From JABHVE01 sp047517625 (lineage in GTDB: Bacteria; Pseudomonadota; Alphaproteobacteria; UBA2966; CAIVPW01), in the NCBI GenBank assembly GCA_047517625.1, contig JAKZSO010000030.1:1-14871 (forward strand): a stretch of DNA of 14,871 bases, given 5' to 3'. Below the pieces are notes generated by a model, which was given only the letters and a program-made list of their open reading frames with translations, made no database searches and was not told where the DNA came from. The position numbers and the translations under genes are program-made. Shown one piece after another: positions 12,307 to 14,871 of this stretch (positions are counted from its first letter, which is position 1; every line of letters begins with the position of its first letter).

Positions 12307-13256
12307 TCGGCCGCAATGGGCGCCGATCGGTAGCGGGCCAAATAACCCGGCACGATCGTGCCAAGCGGCGTCGGTACCACCGCCAAATCCGCCAAGCCTT
12401 TTGATCCGTCCCTGACAACGTTGTCGACACCAAGCTGGGTCAGTTGATCCCGGGTGATGTTGAGCGCACTGGGGAACGGCAAAATCGCTGATTTCCAGGC
12501 CCACACGGTGCCAACCCACATGGGCATCGGAACCGCCAAGCGCTTGCGCCCGGTGTCGGCGGCGATGCGCGCGAAAACCTGTCGCATCGTCACGACCTCG
12601 GGTCCCCCCAGCTCATAGGTTTGGCCGCCGGTGTTCGGATCGTTCAGGATCGACATCAGAGCATCCGCCACGTCGCCCACATACACCGGCTGGAATTTCG
12701 CGCCGGAACCGCCGCCGAAAATGGGCAACACCGGCAGCCATGTGGCCATCGCGGCGAAGCGATTAAAAAATCCGTCTTCGGGGCCAAAGACCACGCTGGG
12801 GCGGACGATAGTGGCATTGGCGAAAGCCGCGTGAACGCCGGATTCGCCGTCCGCTTTTGACCGCGCATAGGCGGACGGGGAGTTTCCGTTGGCGCCGATG
12901 GCGGACACCTGAACCAGCCGGCTAACTCCGGCGGCCGCGGCGGCCATGGCAACACGCTCGGCCCCCTGGGCATGGACGTTGGCAAACGATTGCCGCCCGG
13001 ACTGGGTCAAGACCCCCACCAAATTGACAACAGCGCCGGCGCCGTAGATTGCCCGGGCGACACTATCATGATCGCGGACATTGGCCTGGACCACTTCGAT
13101 CTGGCCGATGTCGCCCATGGGCTTCAAAAACAAGCCGGCTTCTGGATCGCGCACGGCAACCCGGACCGGTCCGCCGGCAGCCGCCAGCCGTTTGACCAAG
13201 TACCGGCCGAGGAACCCCGAACCGCCAAATACCGTCACCAAACCTTGGCCCATCAT
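12282..13256 (-). CDS. Complex I NDUFA9-like NAD(P)-binding protein (atypical SDR)
   Basis: The 324-residue protein begins with LVTVFGGSGFLGRYLVKRL (GGxGFxG at 11-17), followed by VVNLVGVL (77-84), LVQVSAIGAN and Tyr130-x3-Lys134 in SAYARSKADGE. IVRPSVVFGPEDGFFNRFA (150-168) and FQPVYVGDVADAL (188-200) complete the pattern of alphaproteobacterial relatives of NDUFA9, the NADPH-binding accessory subunit of mitochondrial complex I. In bacteria its role is not settled; it may be a complex I assembly or quinone-linked factor. Two ATG codons are adjacent (13254-13256 and 13251-13253); the first is taken, with a G-rich GTGGGGCG directly before it. The 3' end overlaps uppP by 25 bases on the other strand. 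Confidence 0.88.
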   Translation of the reverse strand: MMGQGLVTVFGGSGFLGRYLVKRLAAAGGPVRVAVRDPEAGLFLKPMGDIGQIEVVQANVRDHDSVARAIYGAGAVVNLVGVLTQSGRQSFANVHAQGAERVAMAAAAAGVSRLVQVSAIGANGNSPSAYARSKADGESGVHAAFANATIVRPSVVFGPEDGFFNRFAAMATWLPVLPIFGGGSGAKFQPVYVGDVADALMSILNDPNTGGQTYELGGPEVVTMRQVFARIAADTGRKRLAVPMPMWVGTVWAWKSAILPFPSALNITRDQLTQLGVDNVVRDGSKGLADLAVVPTPLGTIVPGYLARYRSAPIAADQAPAEPQ

Positions 13257-13288
13257 CGCCCCACTGCTCTGCCACGCTTTGCCGCATC

Positions 13289-13294
13289 ATTGTA
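13289..13294 (-). promoter_or_regulatory. Possible -10 box for the NDUFA9-like gene
   Basis: TACAAT on the minus strand lies about 33 bases before the start codon, a good place for a -10. I do not see a good -35 seventeen or eighteen bases further upstream, so the call is weak. Confidence 0.3.
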
Positions 13295-13344
13295 GCACCG
13301 ACGGCTTCGCGGGCGCCATTTGCCGCCCGAGGCCCTCACACCGC

Positions 13345-13373
13345 TTGACACCGCTGTTGTCCAGCGGTACCCG
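13345..13373 (+). promoter_or_regulatory. Probable promoter of tRNA-Leu and downstream genes
   Basis: A perfect TTGACA (13345-13350) lies 35 bases before the mature tRNA 5' end. The hexamer after a 17-base spacer is TACCCG (13368-13373), sharing only the first two bases of TATAAT. Position strongly favours use for the tRNA, with a transcript start near 13380. Confidence 0.5.
13350..13368. other. Perfect inverted repeat inside the tRNA promoter spacer
   Basis: ACCGCTG (13350-13356) and CAGCGGT (13362-13368) are perfect complements around TTGTC. The repeat exactly fills the space between the -35 and the -10 position. It could be an operator for a dimeric regulator. There is no U-tract and no plus-strand gene upstream that needs a terminator here. 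Confidence 0.6.
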
Positions 13374-13385
13374 ATTTAAGCAAGA

Positions 13386-13472
13386 GCCCAGGTGGCGGAA
13401 TTGGTAGACGCGCTAGCTTCAGGTGCTAGTGGCCGCAAGGTCGTGGAAGTTCGAGTCTTCTCCTGTGCACCA
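13386..13472 (+). tRNA. tRNA-Leu (anticodon CAG)
   Basis: The gene is 87 bases, a class II tRNA with encoded CCA. The anticodon stem CUAGC/GCUAG is perfect around loop UUCAGGU, giving anticodon CAG for CUG codons. The long variable arm is GGCC-GCAA-GGUC and the T-loop is UUCGAGU with stem GGAAG/CUUCU. The acceptor GCCCAGG pairs with CCUGUGC except at C3 (13388) opposite U70 (13466), where G would be expected. The discriminator is A73, required for leucine identity. It is 40 bases before nrnC with no terminator visible between. Confidence 0.95.
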
Positions 13473-13512
13473 AGGCTTTACCCAGGCCTCGGCGCCTTTA
13501 AGGAAACCGCAC

Positions 13513-14124
13513 ATGGCGATTCATCTGCACAAAGGCGACCTGCCCGCCAACATCGATTTTGGCGACCTTGTCGCCGTCGACACCGAAACCATGGGCCTGT
13601 TGCCGGTGCGCGATCGCTTGTGCCTGATTCAACTTTCGGCGGGCGATGGCGACGCCCACTTAGTGCAGCTGAAGAAAGATGATTACCAGGCGCCGGTTTT
13701 GTCGGCGTTAATGGAAAACCCCAAAGTGACAAAGCTGTTCCACTATGCCCGTTTCGATGTGGCCATGATGCGCTATCATTTGAATGTTCTCAGCAGCCCG
13801 ATTTATTGCACCAAGATCGCGTCGCGATTGGCGCGGACGTATACGGATCGCCACGGTCTGAAAGATCTGTGCCGGGAGCTGCTAAAAGTCGACCTGTCCA
13901 AAAACCAGCAATCGTCCGATTGGGGCGCCGATACTCTAACCGAGGAGCAAAAGGACTACGCCGCTTCAGATGTTTTATATCTGCACCAAATAAAAGACGC
14001 TTTGGATGGTATGCTGGCCCGGGAAGGCCGCCAACATTTGGCCGCCGCCGCCTTTGCGTTTCTGCCCATCCGCTCGGAATTGGACCTGTCTGGGTGGGCC
14101 GAAATGGACATTTTTGCTCACTGA
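13513..14124 (+). CDS. nrnC: NrnC-type DEDDy 3'-5' exoribonuclease (often annotated ribonuclease D)
   Basis: NrnC is the alphaproteobacterial short exonuclease that degrades nanoRNA and dinucleotides such as pGpG. The 203 residues lack the HRDC domains of full RNase D (about 375). The DEDDy residues are Asp23 and Glu25 in VAVDTETMGL, Asp82 in HYARFDVAM, and Tyr149-x3-Asp153 in DYAASDVLYL. DRLCLIQLSAGDG, CTKIASRLARTYTDRHGLK, NQQSSDWGA and the ending LDLSGWAEMDIFAH match what I recall of Bartonella NrnC. The ATG at 13513 has AAGGA eight bases upstream; an in-frame upstream start would run back into the tRNA. kdsD follows after ten bases, so both are probably one transcript. Confidence 0.92.
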   Translation: MAIHLHKGDLPANIDFGDLVAVDTETMGLLPVRDRLCLIQLSAGDGDAHLVQLKKDDYQAPVLSALMENPKVTKLFHYARFDVAMMRYHLNVLSSPIYCTKIASRLARTYTDRHGLKDLCRELLKVDLSKNQQSSDWGADTLTEEQKDYAASDVLYLHQIKDALDGMLAREGRQHLAAAAFAFLPIRSELDLSGWAEMDIFAH

Positions 14125-14134
14125 CGGAAATCGA

Positions 14135-14871
14135 ATGAGTGCCCAGGGCAAACCGGCTAAAGCGTCAAAAGACCGCGAACAGGAAGGCTCCCGGGTGACC
14201 GACAGTCTGGACGTGGGCCGCCGTGCTCTGCGCATGGAAGCCGACGGCATCTTGGCGCTGGAAGCCGCGCTGGGCAGCGAATTTTCCAAGGCTGTCGATG
14301 TGATTCTGGACCTTGGCGACAGCGGGCGGTTGGTGATGAGCGGCATGGGCAAAAGCGGACATGTGGCCCGCAAGATTGCCGCGACCCTGGCGTCCACCGG
14401 CACCCCGGCGCTGTTCGTTCACGCCGGCGAAGCCAGCCACGGTGATTTGGGCATGGTGACAACGCGCGATGCGGTCTTGGTGCTGTCCAATTCTGGGGAA
14501 ACCCCGGAAGTGGCCGACATCGTCAATTATTGTCACCGGTTTTCAATCCCCCTGCTGGCAATGGTCGGCAAAGCCGGCAGCGCCTTGGGCGAAGCCGCGA
14601 ACATCACCCTGGCCCTGCCGGAAATTACCGAAGCCGGCCCGCTGGGGCTGGCTCCCACCACCTCGACCACCATGATGATGGCGCTGGGGGATGCCCTGGC
14701 TGTGGCGTTGCTGGACCGCCGGGGGTTTTCCCAGGAAAAATTTCACGCCTTTCATCCCGGCGGCAAACTGGGGCGCAAGCTGGTCAAGGTCAGCGATCTT
14801 TGCCACACCGGGGAGGCAGTTCCGCTGGTGCCAAAAGACATGCCCATGGCACAGGTCATCGTGGTGATGAC
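14135..14871 (+). CDS. kdsD: Arabinose-5-phosphate isomerase (KdsD/KpsF), cut by window end
   Basis: KdsD converts ribulose-5-phosphate to arabinose-5-phosphate, the first step towards Kdo for LPS inner core. Here 245 codons are present and the frame is open at the window end. The SIS domain covers about 40-190: GRLVMSGMGKSGHVARKIAATLASTGTP, HAGEASHGDLGM and SNSGETPEV. Residues aligning with the E. coli active site are Lys73, Glu125, Glu166 and His207 (FHAFHPGGKLGR), all at a constant offset of 14. The first CBS domain begins near 215; the rest is beyond the edge. An N-terminal polar extension of about 20 residues precedes the usual start. The ATG lies ten bases after nrnC; in related genomes lptC-lptA-lptB commonly follow. 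Confidence 0.94.
   Translation, partial: MSAQGKPAKASKDREQEGSRVTDSLDVGRRALRMEADGILALEAALGSEFSKAVDVILDLGDSGRLVMSGMGKSGHVARKIAATLASTGTPALFVHAGEASHGDLGMVTTRDAVLVLSNSGETPEVADIVNYCHRFSIPLLAMVGKAGSALGEAANITLALPEITEAGPLGLAPTTSTTMMMALGDALAVALLDRRGFSQEKFHAFHPGGKLGRKLVKVSDLCHTGEAVPLVPKDMPMAQVIVVM

Noticed and set aside
13472..13500. AAGGC/GCCTT hairpin between tRNA-Leu and nrnC as a terminator
   Set aside because: The stem is only five bp, the loop is long and no U-tract follows.

Overview
This GC-rich window reads as chromosomal core DNA of an alphaproteobacterium, probably of the Rhodospirillales or a related group. That placement is inferred from gene families: an NrnC-type short DEDDy exonuclease, an FzlA-like GST-fold protein, a complex I NDUFA9-like protein and an ABHD10-like hydrolase, together with the gene order. 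Nearly every base is coding, and neighbouring genes overlap or sit a few bases apart.

Layout. Positions 1-5701 (minus strand, read right to left) carry the translation cluster thrS, infC, rpmI, rplT, pheS and pheT; pheT runs off the left edge. The cluster is split between infC and rpmI by a plus-strand cassette (2241-3201) that encodes an ArsR/SmtB-type metal sensor and a short CDF-type cation transporter with its own promoter and operator. Upstream of thrS on the minus strand lie two overlapping glycosyltransferase genes (GT4 then GT9, 5785-7916), probably for envelope polysaccharide. An ABHD10-like hydrolase (7945-8721, plus) starts 28 bases from the GT4 start. A tight minus-strand group follows, fzlA-queG-SDR (8755-11378). 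Divergent from fzlA is uppP (11491-12306, plus), whose end overlaps the convergent NDUFA9-like gene (12282-13256, minus). The right end holds tRNA-Leu(CAG), nrnC and the start of kdsD, all on the plus strand.

How it works together. The left half makes aminoacyl-tRNA synthetases, IF3 and ribosomal proteins L35 and L20. The right half leans to envelope and division: lipid carrier recycling (UppP), LPS Kdo precursor (KdsD), glycosyl transfer, and constriction (FzlA). It also covers tRNA modification and RNA turnover (QueG, tRNA-Leu, NrnC).

The best observations are regulatory or structural. infC starts at a non-canonical AUC codon, placed behind a strong Shine-Dalgarno sequence and a three-codon mini-ORF. 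The ArsR-type sensor has a complete alpha-5 zinc-site pattern and a matching operator over its own promoter. Tandem, mutually pairable hairpins and a U-tract terminator sit between rplT and pheS. A G-rich 20-bp repeat straddles the hydrolase stop codon. The tRNA-Leu(CAG) gene has a C3-U70 acceptor mismatch. I found no CRISPR array, insertion sequence, prophage or clearly new defence or biosynthetic system.
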